A stretch of 64,000 nucleotides of DNA, taken from NCBI RefSeq assembly GCF_028743515.2, contig NZ_CP117969.2:1955501-2019500 (forward strand). Direction: 5' to 3'. The DNA is from Imtechella halotolerans. GTDB taxonomy: Bacteria > Bacteroidota > Bacteroidia > Flavobacteriales > Flavobacteriaceae. The position numbers and the translations under genes were made by a program. Shown in pieces: positions 47,301-54,795 of the stretch. The notes under the pieces are model-generated. The model made no database searches. It was not told the DNA's origin and was given only the letters and a program-made list of their open reading frames with translations. How positions within the stretch are numbered: the stretch's first letter is position 1; every line of letters starts with the position of its first letter.

Positions 47301-48198
47301 TGGCTGCAAAGTCGGTATTCTCATGTACCCATATAAAAATACGGACATCCACTACACTCCCTCCATTAGTATAATTGGTAGAAAAAATAATATCTCCGTA
47401 TTGACTTGTACTTTGGGTAACTGGATCAAAATGCCAGGATGTTCGCCCATCGTCAAGTCCAGAAGATACGAACCCACTACCCAGTCCATTAAGAGTTACC
47501 TCATTTCTTAAAAATTCAAAATCCAGATAGCTAGTCCCATTATCTGCTCTTGTAGATGCTCCAAAGAAAGCCCATAATGCTCCCATTTCTTGCATATCAG
47601 GACGACCAATTCTTAAATGCCCAAACCCATCAATAATATCATTTTTTTGAGGATTACTACCATTGGTCGCTCCCCATGAAACAGGATTATCGAAGTTTTT
47701 ATTACTACCTTGAAAAATAGTGGCATCTTTGTTATTACCGGTCCAATGATTATCCCTGGCAAAAATTGCATCTACCCAAAGTCTCCCATCAACAACACTA
47801 AATTGTGGTACTGACATTGGAAGAAGTCCAGCAGGATTGGCCTGTCCTTGAAAAAGAGCATTTCCTTGTGTTTCATCAATTACACCCAGGCCGGATGCTC
47901 CTTGAAACCAATCATCAGTTCCGAAGGCAGCATCTCCAAAGCTGTTGTAAGTTACAACTCCTGAATGAACATCTGCATCAATTCCAAAATTAATAATCAC
48001 TTTTCCTTTGGAAACATTAAGCTGAGCATAGAGTCCAAAAGAGAACATCACTGCTACCATAAATGTTAGCAGTTTTTTTATCCCGACATATGACGGTTGC
48101 AAAACCCGCCAGGAAGGGTCACACCAGGGATCCGCAGGTTCTTCCACCAAACGATCTTCTGTGTCACCATTTTTTTTGCTTCGTGTAAAATAATTCAT
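41332..48198 (-). CDS. Giant secreted repeat protein with type IX sorting domain
   Basis: The product has 2288 residues from ATG 48198. A polar stretch of about 42 residues precedes the hydrophobic export segment (about 43-57, ending FGLYAQ). About 400 residues of unrecognised N-terminal domain follow, then an Ig/PKD-like section (LGDDICNAEG to YKVEATTQF). One divergent repeat then leads into 16 near-identical 78-residue repeats (DNA 42409-46152) with four cysteines each. An HYR-like domain (DDVPPVITLP) and a unique cysteine-rich region precede a type A sorting domain: YPVPFKDVLNVQY, IEVFDMRGVLVKTV and VYFIKISTKKGSYIKKVI. It should be a surface-bound or released adhesin-like protein, which is inference. 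ATG 48225 would add nine residues. Confidence 0.9.
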   Translation of the reverse strand: MNYFTRSKKNGDTEDRLVEEPADPWCDPSWRVLQPSYVGIKKLLTFMVAVMFSFGLYAQLNVSKGKVIINFGIDADVHSGVVTYNSFGDAAFGTDDWFQGASGLGVIDETQGNALFQGQANPAGLLPMSVPQFSVVDGRLWVDAIFARDNHWTGNNKDATIFQGSNKNFDNPVSWGATNGSNPQKNDIIDGFGHLRIGRPDMQEMGALWAFFGASTRADNGTSYLDFEFLRNEVTLNGLGSGFVSSGLDDGRTSWHFDPVTQSTSQYGDIIFSTNYTNGGSVVDVRIFIWVHENTDFAAISNYANVPFEFVMSNNTYVFHGDGKLAPNFGYAQIVLKNNSQDVLHAQVNETGIVGIDPMVPAPMWGTISSGGNISNTYTQTTLAEFALNSDAFGFNSGLGGASCGKALGYVVIKTRSSDSFTAELKDFLGPIPFGNIPLGQVDLGDDICNAEGDITLTATTVPNDPSKFTFKWYKDDVEIPGETSYQLVISGDDKSGVYKVEATTQFVPGIPGCTVDDTIVINGSPVCSISGDLEACPEDSKQYSGPVGMASYQWSVEGNASIDGADDQQTVTVTVGEDCLLSFTLTLVVANENGCESSCSLEVFMKEGDFTLPENGSLVIACASELQQPTPPANVVDVCGNSITPSGPVVSQTPDCEGDVSYTWTYEDCRGNSHDWTYTYTIDYQDFADNMPANGSSTVACASEISQPEPPAVTDNCNNPITPVFKGASDLPLCEGDVVYTWTYTDCSGFEHDWTYTYTIDYQDFADNMPANGSSTVACASEISQPEPPAVTDNCNNPITPVFKGASDLPLCEGDVVYTWTYTDCSGFEHDWTYTYTIDYQDFADNMPANGSSTVACASEISQPEPPAVTDNCNNPITPVFKGASDLPLCEGDVVYTWTYTDCSGFEHDWTYTYTIDYQDFADNMPANGSSTVACASEISQPEPPAVTDNCNNPITPVFKGASDLPLCEGDVVYTWTYTDCSGFEHDWTYTYTIDYQDFADNMPANGSSTVACASEISQPEPPAVTDNCNNPITPVFKGASDLPLCEGDVVYTWTYTDCSGFEHDWTYTYTIDYQDFADNMPANGSSTVACASEISQPEPPAVTDNCNNPITPVFKGASDLPLCEGDVVYTWTYTDCSGFEHDWTYTYTIDYQDFADNMPANGSSTVACASEISQPEPPAVTDNCNNPITPVFKGASDLPLCEGDVVYTWTYTDCSGFEHDWTYTYTIDYQDFADNMPANGSSTVACASEISQPEPPAVTDNCNNPITPVFKGASDLPLCEGDVVYTWTYTDCSGFEHDWTYTYTIDYQDFADNMPANGSSTVACASEISQPEPPAVTDNCNNPITPVFKGASDLPLCEGDVVYTWTYTDCSGFEHDWTYTYTIDYQDFADNMPANGSSTVACASEISQPEPPAVTDNCNNPITPVFKGASDLPLCEGDVVYTWTYTDCSGFEHDWTYTYTIDYQDFADNMPANGSSTVACASEISQPEPPAVTDNCNNPITPVFKGASDLPLCEGDVVYTWTYTDCSGFEHDWTYTYTIDYQDFADNMPANGSSTVACASEISQPEPPAVTDNCNNPITPVFKGASDLPLCEGDVVYTWTYTDCSGFEHDWTYTYTIDYQDFADNMPANGSSTVACASEISQPEPPAVTDNCNNPITPVFKGASDLPLCEGDVVYTWTYTDCSGFEHDWTYTYTIDYQDFADNMPANGSSTVACASEISQPEPPAVSDNCNNPITPVFKGASDLPLCEGDVVYTWTYTDCSGFEHDWTYTYTIDYQDFADNMPANGSSTVACASEISQPEPPAVTDNCNNPITPVFKGASDLPLCEGDVVYTWTYTDCSGFEHDWTYTYTIDYQDFADNMPANGSSTVACASEISQPEPPAVTDNCNNPITPVFKGASDLPLCEGDVVYTWTYTDCSGFEHDWTYTYTLKDDVPPVITLPTYDDYICNGEVPVMLTATWVDNCGGEGTSDAYAELVGEDDCTKTYKYTFVATDACFNEAKEEIFIVQEIEQMECETVFAYYDDEMSTCFLDMPEIKNSRWGWTNYITEPGEYVLSLYAGAADCDTNKGVYSGTATISYDGSQVTVMYDMVEGFVLSAAHVYVGCEPYPMSKNGDPIIAPGQYPFSPNLGGNVDTYTVGPINVTGDFYVIVHGVACEVICACSGDDIISGDNGGQSFEGGSIECDDSSEEVIVMPTEQTASADFNVYPVPFKDVLNVQYKFNYKSDVTIEVFDMRGVLVKTVKDQQAYPGKVMSMPVDFKYAAEQVYFIKISTKKGSYIKKVISAKF
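42409..46152 (-). repeat. 16 tandem 234-bp coding repeats
   Basis: Sixteen consecutive units of exactly 234 bp (78 codons) lie in frame inside the giant gene. They are almost identical in DNA as well as protein. I found four recurrent synonymous variable sites and one amino-acid change (Thr to Ser, third copy from the low-coordinate end). Conserved words per unit are NMPANGSSTVACASEISQPE, DNCNNPITPVFKGAS, and YTWTYTDCSGFEHDWTYTYT. A divergent seventeenth unit lies at about 46153-46386. Confidence 0.95.
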
Positions 48199-48689
48199 AA
48201 TGATAGTTTTTTGGTTAACTACCATTACATAAGTCTGCTATTAAATAATAAAACAGGGGCAAAACCTAGACCTAAATCATAGGGAAATAATTCTTTGGGC
48301 GAGTATATAATGTGGTTCTTAATTTTTGCTAAAAAGAAAAGGGGAGATGGCTTTTTAACAATAACGATCTAAATAGCTCACAACGAGCGCACTAACAAAC
48401 AATCAAAATTAACACTTTATTAATAAAAATGAGAGTCAGTTTATCGAGGAAAATACCCCTTTCAACGAATTTAATATTCAAGAAACATCTCATTTATAAC
48501 AAGATAAGGCATTAAAATGACTGCAATTCACTAAAATGAGAAAGTTAAATCCCTTTACTAATATAATCCAAGTTTAAACAAATAATTTCCAATTATTAAA
48601 TTGAAAGGCTGTGAGTGTCTCACAGCCTTTGCTAGCTAATTCAAATTTAAAATCAGTAAGATTTTAAGCGGTTTTACATGTTTATCATG
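48199..48689. other. Intergenic region between repeat protein and dsbD
   Basis: About 490 bases lie between the two co-directional genes. They hold the dsbD terminator at 48604-48630 and a possible promoter for the repeat gene on the minus strand at 48260-48268 (TAGGTTTTG, one base longer than the -7 consensus). The rest, roughly 48290-48600, is AT-rich with no gene or structure that I can see. Confidence 0.5.
48604..48630 (-). terminator. Terminator of the SusCD/thioredoxin/dsbD locus
   Basis: A perfect 12-bp stem (AAAGGCTGTGAG paired with CTCACAGCCTTT) with a 3-base loop lies 59 bases beyond the dsbD stop. It isolates this locus from the repeat-protein gene. Confidence 0.85.
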
Positions 48690-50666
48690 TTATTTAAATT
48701 GGGAGATTCCTTCTTGTAACCAGTTATGGTAGGCCTCCACATCTGGGGTATAGCCTACGGGCGTATTCAGATTCTCCTCCTGATGGTCCATAAGAACATA
48801 AAAAGGTTGAGAATTGGTCTGATATCGCAGCGTCTGTAGCTCACTCCACTTCTGACCTATATACTTCAACTTCTTACCAGGGCGAAGCTTCGAGTCTACC
48901 ACTTCATCCGCCTCTAAAGCTCGCTTGTCGTCTACATACAATGAGATTAGCACCACTTCATTCTTTAGAATGCTCAGTACCTCAGGCTTTACCCATACAT
49001 GCTGCTCCATCTTGCGACAGTTCACACAGGCATGGCCGGTAAAGTCTAGCATCACTGGTTTGCCTACTTCCTTGGCATAGGCTAGTCCTTTGTCATAATC
49101 GGTAAAGGCGACGATATTATGTGGGGCCAGTAGATGAGCTCCCTCTGGTAAGTTCTCTCCGCTTACATCAACACCGCCACTACCTAGTTGGGTATACCCC
49201 ACTCCATAAGGGGATTCACTATAGTGCTGTGGGGGTGGAAAGGCACTGATAAGGTTTAATGGGGCGCCCCAAAGGCCAGGGATCATATAGATGGTAAAGG
49301 ATAGTACTAAAAGGCCTAGACCTAGTCGTCCCACAGAGATATGACTCACAGGGGAATCATGGGGTAACTGAAGCTTCCCAAATAGGTAAAAGGCCAGGGT
49401 CCCAAATATAGCAATCCAGATGGCGATAAATACTTCTCGCTCCAATAGGTGTAACTGTAATACCAAATCGGCATTTGATAAAAACTTAAAGGCTAGGGCT
49501 AGTTCTAAAAAGCCCAGTACTACTTTCACTGTGTTTAACCAGCCTCCTGACTTTGGGAGACTGTTTAACCAGCCGGGGAACATCGCAAATAGCATAAAGG
49601 GTAAGGCTAGGGCCAAAGAGAATCCGAGCATCCCTATGATGGGGGCAATTCCCCCTTTACTGGCTGCCTCTACTAGAAGGGTACCTACAATAGGACCGGT
49701 ACAGGAGAAGGAAACTATGGCTAGAGCCAGGGCCATAAAGACAATCCCTAGTAGCCCGCCTCTGTCGGCCTGACGGTCTACCTTATTGGCCCATGAGTTG
49801 GGTAGCATGATTTCAAAGGCTCCTAAAAAAGAGGCAGCAAAGACCAGCAACAACAAAAAGAACAAAAGGTTAAACCATACATTGGTCGAAAGAGCATTCA
49901 AGGAGTCTGCTCCAAAGATTCCTGTGATTAACGAGCCTAGGAGCACGTAGATCACTATAATGGAGATCCCATACAAAATAGCATTCTTGATCCCTTTAGC
50001 TCTGGTCTTACTTTGCTTGGTGAAAAAGCTAACCGTCATCGGAATCATCGGAAACACACATGGGGTTAAAAGAGCCGCAAAACCAGAGAAAAAAGCGATG
50101 ATAAATATCGACCATAGGCCTCGTTGGGGGGTGGTATTTGAGGTGTCTGAATCAGAGGATATTGATGATTCTTGACCGTCCTTAATACTTGCAACTTCCT
50201 CAGTAGCACTATGATTTTCAGAAATGATGAAATTAACTTCGGTACTATCAAAAATACACTGTTCATCATCACAGGCTTGATATTCTATCTCCGCCAAGAT
50301 AGTGGACACATTTTGATTCAAAAGCCTTATTCTTTGAACAAAACGAGCTTTGTCCTCAAAATAAGTGAGGTTCATTTCAAATACTTTATCATAATCTGTT
50401 ATCGCTTCACTTTCTTCTGTTTCACCTACCAATTCATAATCAGTTCCTGCATTCGAAAAGGTGAATACAGTAGGTAGTGCGCCTCCTTCAGGCGAATGCT
50501 GTGAATACAGATGCCAATGAGGCTCTATTTTGGCATTAAAAATTAGATTGAATTCACTGGAGGATACTTCTTCTACCTCTACTCCCCATTCCACTGGCGT
50601 GACCATCTGAGAATATAAGGTGCCAGAAAAAAATAAAAGTACTCCTAAAAATATTTTTTTAAACAT
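48690..50666 (-). CDS. DsbD-type thiol:disulfide interchange protein
   Basis: This 658-residue protein has a signal peptide ([20 protein letters not shown]) and a periplasmic N-terminal domain (20-175). A CcdA-like membrane domain of about eight helices follows, with cysteines in LLTPCVFPM and [10 protein letters not shown]-terminal thioredoxin domain has CVNC (Cys547, Cys550). It should carry electrons from cytoplasmic thioredoxin to periplasmic partners. ATG 50666 is chosen over the frame start at 50720, which precedes the signal peptide by 18 residues. The part below about 50150 is markedly GC-rich and uses CTA, GCC and GGC codons unlike the 5' part. Confidence 0.87.
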   Translation of the reverse strand: MFKKIFLGVLLFFSGTLYSQMVTPVEWGVEVEEVSSSEFNLIFNAKIEPHWHLYSQHSPEGGALPTVFTFSNAGTDYELVGETEESEAITDYDKVFEMNLTYFEDKARFVQRIRLLNQNVSTILAEIEYQACDDEQCIFDSTEVNFIISENHSATEEVASIKDGQESSISSDSDTSNTTPQRGLWSIFIIAFFSGFAALLTPCVFPMIPMTVSFFTKQSKTRAKGIKNAILYGISIIVIYVLLGSLITGIFGADSLNALSTNVWFNLLFFLLLLVFAASFLGAFEIMLPNSWANKVDRQADRGGLLGIVFMALALAIVSFSCTGPIVGTLLVEAASKGGIAPIIGMLGFSLALALPFMLFAMFPGWLNSLPKSGGWLNTVKVVLGFLELALAFKFLSNADLVLQLHLLEREVFIAIWIAIFGTLAFYLFGKLQLPHDSPVSHISVGRLGLGLLVLSFTIYMIPGLWGAPLNLISAFPPPQHYSESPYGVGYTQLGSGGVDVSGENLPEGAHLLAPHNIVAFTDYDKGLAYAKEVGKPVMLDFTGHACVNCRKMEQHVWVKPEVLSILKNEVVLISLYVDDKRALEADEVVDSKLRPGKKLKYIGQKWSELQTLRYQTNSQPFYVLMDHQEENLNTPVGYTPDVEAYHNWLQEGISQFK

Positions 50667-50737
50667 ATTGCTCGATACACATGTGTTAACTTTTGTTATC
50701 ATAAAACGAAAGATTTTCACTTTATATAACCATTCAT

Positions 50738-52108
50738 TTACAATTCAAACTCATCAAAAATTGCTTCAAGTTCACCAGAAGAGGGTGTTGGTGAATTAGC
50801 ATCTATAATATTCCCTTTAGGATCAAGAATTATAAACCGAGGAATCCCCTTTATAAGATATGATTTGACAAATGAGGATTCCCAATCACTATCCGCTAAC
50901 AATTGCACACCTCCCAATTCTTTACTCTTAACCATTTCTTTCCATTTATCACGATCTTTATGTCTATCAATTGATATACTCACAAATCGAATATTTTTGC
51001 CATGGTACTTTTCTTCAAGTTTTTTCAAATATGGAATTTCATATCTACATGGACCACACCATGTTGCCCATACATCTATAAAAAGATATGAACCTTCCAA
51101 ATCACTAAGAGATGTTTTACCTCCTAAATAATTTTCATAATTTTCAAAATTTGGTGATGGTGCTCCTTTGGCCACCTTTCGTAAAATTTCATAATCTTCA
51201 GCCACGACTTTCTTATAATGAGCGTTGGTGGCTATTTCTACATACAATTCATAAAAAGCTTCTAAATCATTGGTATAGGTAATTCCATATTTTGCAAAAT
51301 CAAATGCTAAACTATTTTTAATAGTATCATTTCCGTTTTTTAAAATACTTTGCAAGTAGGCTATGTCTTGATCTCTTCCATTTGCTAAAGCAGAACTTTT
51401 AGCAAGATCCCTGTAGTAATCCTCCACAAGGCGTCTATAACTGCTTGAAAACAAAAAATCCATAGCATTATCATATGTGAGCTCTCTTTCCAAAACTTCT
51501 ATTTCCTTGTTCAAGCCTGTAACATTTTTTATCGTATCTCTTTTTTGAAGTCTTTTAAGGTCCAGTAAATACCCGTAGCCTATATTACGTTTTTCTAATG
51601 TTTTGAAGGAAGGCAAAAGAGTAGAATTTTGTTCTAAAAATAGCAAGGCTTGTTCTCTTAAAGTTTCCAATTGTATAAGACTAGAATCATTAATTATATT
51701 CATTGCTTCTTCTCTTAACCCCATTTCTGTACGTTGTTTTTGCAGTTTAGCAAAAACATAGGTGTTTTCATTCCCTCCAATTCCTTTATAGGCCAATGTT
51801 TCATTAAATCTTTTAGTATTGAATGAAATATCTAATTCATACCCATTCTCAGTGTACACTCTCCAAAAAAGTTTTCCATAGGATAACAAATAAGAACCCG
51901 GCATTAAATCCAATGTATCTCTAAACTTACCATTAGTATCAACTTTTATAGTATCCCTAAAATGATCACTACCAACTATGGTAAGTAGGGAATCCGTTGG
52001 GTTTATTATAGAACCCGTTAAAATTGTCTTGGGTGCAGGCGTAACATCTTTTTCACATCCCAATAAGAGAGTGAGCACCATCGTGATCGACAGAACTTTT
52101 TTTATCAT
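50738..52108 (-). CDS. TlpA-like thioredoxin lipoprotein
   Basis: This 456-residue lipoprotein (lipobox LLLGC, Cys18) has a C-terminal TlpA/AhpC-TSA thioredoxin domain with WCGPC (Cys351, Cys354) and the cis-proline region GIPRFIILD. The N-terminal 30-120 stretch resembles the DUF4369-type beta domain seen in Bacteroidota TlpA proteins. A helical linker follows. It probably reduces or isomerises disulfides in the periplasm, fed by DsbD. It lies between the second thioredoxin gene and dsbD on the same strand. Confidence 0.88.
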   Translation of the reverse strand: MIKKVLSITMVLTLLLGCEKDVTPAPKTILTGSIINPTDSLLTIVGSDHFRDTIKVDTNGKFRDTLDLMPGSYLLSYGKLFWRVYTENGYELDISFNTKRFNETLAYKGIGGNENTYVFAKLQKQRTEMGLREEAMNIINDSSLIQLETLREQALLFLEQNSTLLPSFKTLEKRNIGYGYLLDLKRLQKRDTIKNVTGLNKEIEVLERELTYDNAMDFLFSSSYRRLVEDYYRDLAKSSALANGRDQDIAYLQSILKNGNDTIKNSLAFDFAKYGITYTNDLEAFYELYVEIATNAHYKKVVAEDYEILRKVAKGAPSPNFENYENYLGGKTSLSDLEGSYLFIDVWATWCGPCRYEIPYLKKLEEKYHGKNIRFVSISIDRHKDRDKWKEMVKSKELGGVQLLADSDWESSFVKSYLIKGIPRFIILDPKGNIIDANSPTPSSGELEAIFDEFEL

Positions 52109-52136
52109 TTTCTTAAGTTTTAAAAAAGGAAAAGTA

Positions 52137-52161
52137 ACCGTCTTCCAAGTTGAAAGACGGT
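52137..52161 (-). terminator. Intercistronic hairpin
   Basis: An 8-bp stem (ACCGTCTT and AAGACGGT) lies in the 97-base gap between the two thioredoxin genes. There is only a weak T tract on the minus strand, so it may act as an attenuator or a message stabiliser rather than a full terminator. Confidence 0.4.
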
Positions 52162-52205
52162 ATTAATTATTGCATAAAATTGTTAAAGTACTTTACCTCG
52201 AAATC

Positions 52206-53411
52206 TTATTTTAAAGCTTTGATTTCTTCAAGGTTTTTCAAGGCACGATCTTTAACCTTACTACTTATTGTATCAGCCATTGCTACTGCTAACTCAGCAG
52301 CTTTAATAGCTTCTGTTTTTTCACCAATGTGCCCTAAAATTTGCGCATATGTACTAACAATCCCATAATTATCAGGAGCCATAGCGTACGCTTTCTTAAT
52401 AATTTTGGCTGCTTGTTGCATTAAGGCTTTATCCTCTGTATGATAATTTAATACGGATCTAGCTATAAATGCTATTGTTTCTTCATCCTGCTGGAGATAT
52501 TGGTCTACATACATGTCTGAAGTCTCTATATAGGATTCAACATCTAGATTTTGCAAATAAAAATTACTATGCATAATGGCAATATCACGAATAGGAGCGT
52601 TCAATGCCTTTAAAGAATCCAGACTTTGAAAAAACATTTCCTTTTCTCCATTTCTTGAATATTGATATAACTCTCTTTGTAAAATTCCTCGGTAAATAGA
52701 GTAAATTTTCTCTTTGCCGTAACTTCGCTCATAGAAATCCCTATTTGCATTCAAAACTTTAAACAATTCTGATTCCTTATCTTTAGTAAAACTCTCGATC
52801 AAATCCCAACCAATTTCTGACTTCATCCATTGGCTATCCGCCTTTTTTAGGATTTCATCAACTATCTTACCGCCATCACGACTTCCTAATTTATTTAATT
52901 GTATCGCATAAGAAGCCAATTGATTTAGATTCATAGTCCCACTTTGATATTTTTCAGTCAGTTTCCCAAATGCCTTTTCCGGATTTAAAGCATTTTTAGC
53001 CTCTTGAATAAACTCTTCCACCTCCATTCTAGATTTAGCTAAGTGAACTAGGTTCCCTTTACTATCTACAAATAGATATGTTGGATATGAATTTACATTA
53101 TATCGTTTTCCTAGAGCTGGACCTTCACCCTTCTCCATATCTATCTTATAATTGATAAAATTCTCATTGAAAAAAGTATATACCTCTTCTTTTACAAAAA
53201 CGTTTTTGTCCATCCATTTACATGGCGCACACCAAGAGGTATAGCAATCAATAAACACAAGCTTATCTTCAATGGCTGCCTTATCCAGCATTTCTTGAAA
53301 ATTACCTTCTAGAAAATTTATATCATCGTAAGTACTATTTTTTCTTTCTTCTTTCTGCTTACATGAAAACGAAATCAGAAAGGCAACTGTTATAATAAAT
53401 ATTTTTCTCAT
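52206..53411 (-). CDS. Thioredoxin-fold lipoprotein with helical C-terminal region
   Basis: This 401-residue lipoprotein (lipobox around SFSC, Cys17) has an N-terminal thioredoxin domain of about 110 residues with WCAPC (Cys61, Cys64), KNVF and the cis-Pro phrase VNSYPTYLFVDSKGN. The remaining 250 residues are helical with TPR-like spacing. Its ATG overlaps the SusD stop by one base (TAATG), tying it to SusCD. A periplasmic reductase or chaperone for the imported substrate is a plausible but unproven role. Confidence 0.82.
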   Translation of the reverse strand: MRKIFIITVAFLISFSCKQKEERKNSTYDDINFLEGNFQEMLDKAAIEDKLVFIDCYTSWCAPCKWMDKNVFVKEEVYTFFNENFINYKIDMEKGEGPALGKRYNVNSYPTYLFVDSKGNLVHLAKSRMEVEEFIQEAKNALNPEKAFGKLTEKYQSGTMNLNQLASYAIQLNKLGSRDGGKIVDEILKKADSQWMKSEIGWDLIESFTKDKESELFKVLNANRDFYERSYGKEKIYSIYRGILQRELYQYSRNGEKEMFFQSLDSLKALNAPIRDIAIMHSNFYLQNLDVESYIETSDMYVDQYLQQDEETIAFIARSVLNYHTEDKALMQQAAKIIKKAYAMAPDNYGIVSTYAQILGHIGEKTEAIKAAELAVAMADTISSKVKDRALKNLEEIKALK

Positions 53412-54790
53412 TAATATCCAGAGTTTTGTTTAACAACATTGTTTGACAATTCAACGGTTTGAATTGGTAATGGAAGTATTAATCGAGTTTCAGAAGAAAG
53501 CTCTTTGAAATCATTAATATTAATATCTCCTTCTTTGTGAAAACGTACAAGATCAAACCATTCTTCACCACTTTCAGCACCTAATTCTAGGATTTTTTCA
53601 ATTCTTATAGCCTCTAGTAATTCTGAGGGAACAGCTGTTGTTACTAGTGGATTAACACTACGCTCTCTAATAACATTAAGTGCCGATCTTGAAGCCTCTA
53701 CATCAGTTTCAGCTCTTAATATGGCTTCAGCATATATAAGGTAAATTTCATCCAATCTTAAGAAATACTCCGTATCGGCTGTAAGTGGAACACCGTTATA
53801 GGTTGCTCCATTGAATTTATTGTTTCGAATGCTACCTGCTGAGGTAACTGCTACAGCTGCCCCATAACGTGCATCATTTTCCATCAAGGCTACATATTCA
53901 TCAGACAATTCAAAATAGACTCTTAACATAAATGCCTTATTATTTCTATTATTTAGATTATCAAAAGGAGTTTGAAAAATAACCTCATTAGGACTTACCA
54001 CTTTTTTAGTAAAAATATCTGCATAGCTTTCCTCTAATTCTCTTTCATCAGAATCAAGTACTTCTCTAGCCAAAGAAGCCGCAGTACTGTAGTCCTTTTG
54101 GTATAGTGCCACTTTACTCTTTAGAGCTTTAGCGGCAATTTTAGAAACATAGAATGTACTAGAAAAATCAGGAGCGTGTGATATGGCATAATCTAAATCT
54201 TCTAGTATTAATTCATAAGTCTCTGCAACTGATGCACGAGGCTGGGCATCCGCATTACTAATAGGCATCGTCTTTAACACAATACCAAAAGTTGAATTCG
54301 TATCAAAAAATTCACCAAACAACCTAAGTAAATAGAAATGTGCCTGCGCTCTCAAAAACTTCGCTTCTGCAATTATTTCTTCCTTACGAGAATCCTCAGT
54401 ATTTAATAATTCAGTTTTAGTAATCACATGATTGGCATTGTTGATTAGAAAATACATCTTGGAATACATTAATTCTAAATAGGAGTTATCAGGATTGACA
54501 TCATTTATGAAAAATGCATTTTCTGAACCTCCTCCCCAAATTCCGGGTTTCATTGTAGTGCCCATTAGTGACGTTACAGAGGGCATATATACTATATAAT
54601 CTAATCCTTTTACCAAACTTCCGTACACTCCATAAAGTACTGTTTGAGCTTGATCAATATTAGTAATTACCTTGTCTTCAGAAACCTGATATACGGGATC
54701 AACATCCGTAACATTAATAATATCACACGAAGTTGTTAATAACCCTGTAAGGGTAAATATTGTAACTATTTTTCTATATAACTGTTTCAT
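53411..54790 (-). CDS. RagB/SusD family outer membrane lipoprotein
   Basis: This 459-residue lipoprotein (lipobox LTTSC, Cys22) is the substrate-capturing lid of a SusCD pair. The conserved helical features appear as AEAKFLRAQAHFYLLRLFG and the C-terminal LRLDEIYLIYAEAILRAETD followed by ERILELG-like phrase RIEKILELGAESGEEWFDL. ATG 54790 is used; the frame could start at 54796. The substrate is not visible; no CAZyme is nearby. Confidence 0.92.
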   Translation of the reverse strand: MKQLYRKIVTIFTLTGLLTTSCDIINVTDVDPVYQVSEDKVITNIDQAQTVLYGVYGSLVKGLDYIVYMPSVTSLMGTTMKPGIWGGGSENAFFINDVNPDNSYLELMYSKMYFLINNANHVITKTELLNTEDSRKEEIIAEAKFLRAQAHFYLLRLFGEFFDTNSTFGIVLKTMPISNADAQPRASVAETYELILEDLDYAISHAPDFSSTFYVSKIAAKALKSKVALYQKDYSTAASLAREVLDSDERELEESYADIFTKKVVSPNEVIFQTPFDNLNNRNNKAFMLRVYFELSDEYVALMENDARYGAAVAVTSAGSIRNNKFNGATYNGVPLTADTEYFLRLDEIYLIYAEAILRAETDVEASRSALNVIRERSVNPLVTTAVPSELLEAIRIEKILELGAESGEEWFDLVRFHKEGDININDFKELSSETRLILPLPIQTVELSNNVVKQNSGY

Positions 54791-54795
54791 AATCA

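Noticed and set aside
48199-48689. A small gene or regulatory RNA between the repeat gene and dsbD
   Set aside because: Apart from the terminator and a weak promoter there is no conserved-looking structure, and short frames lack a plausible start region.
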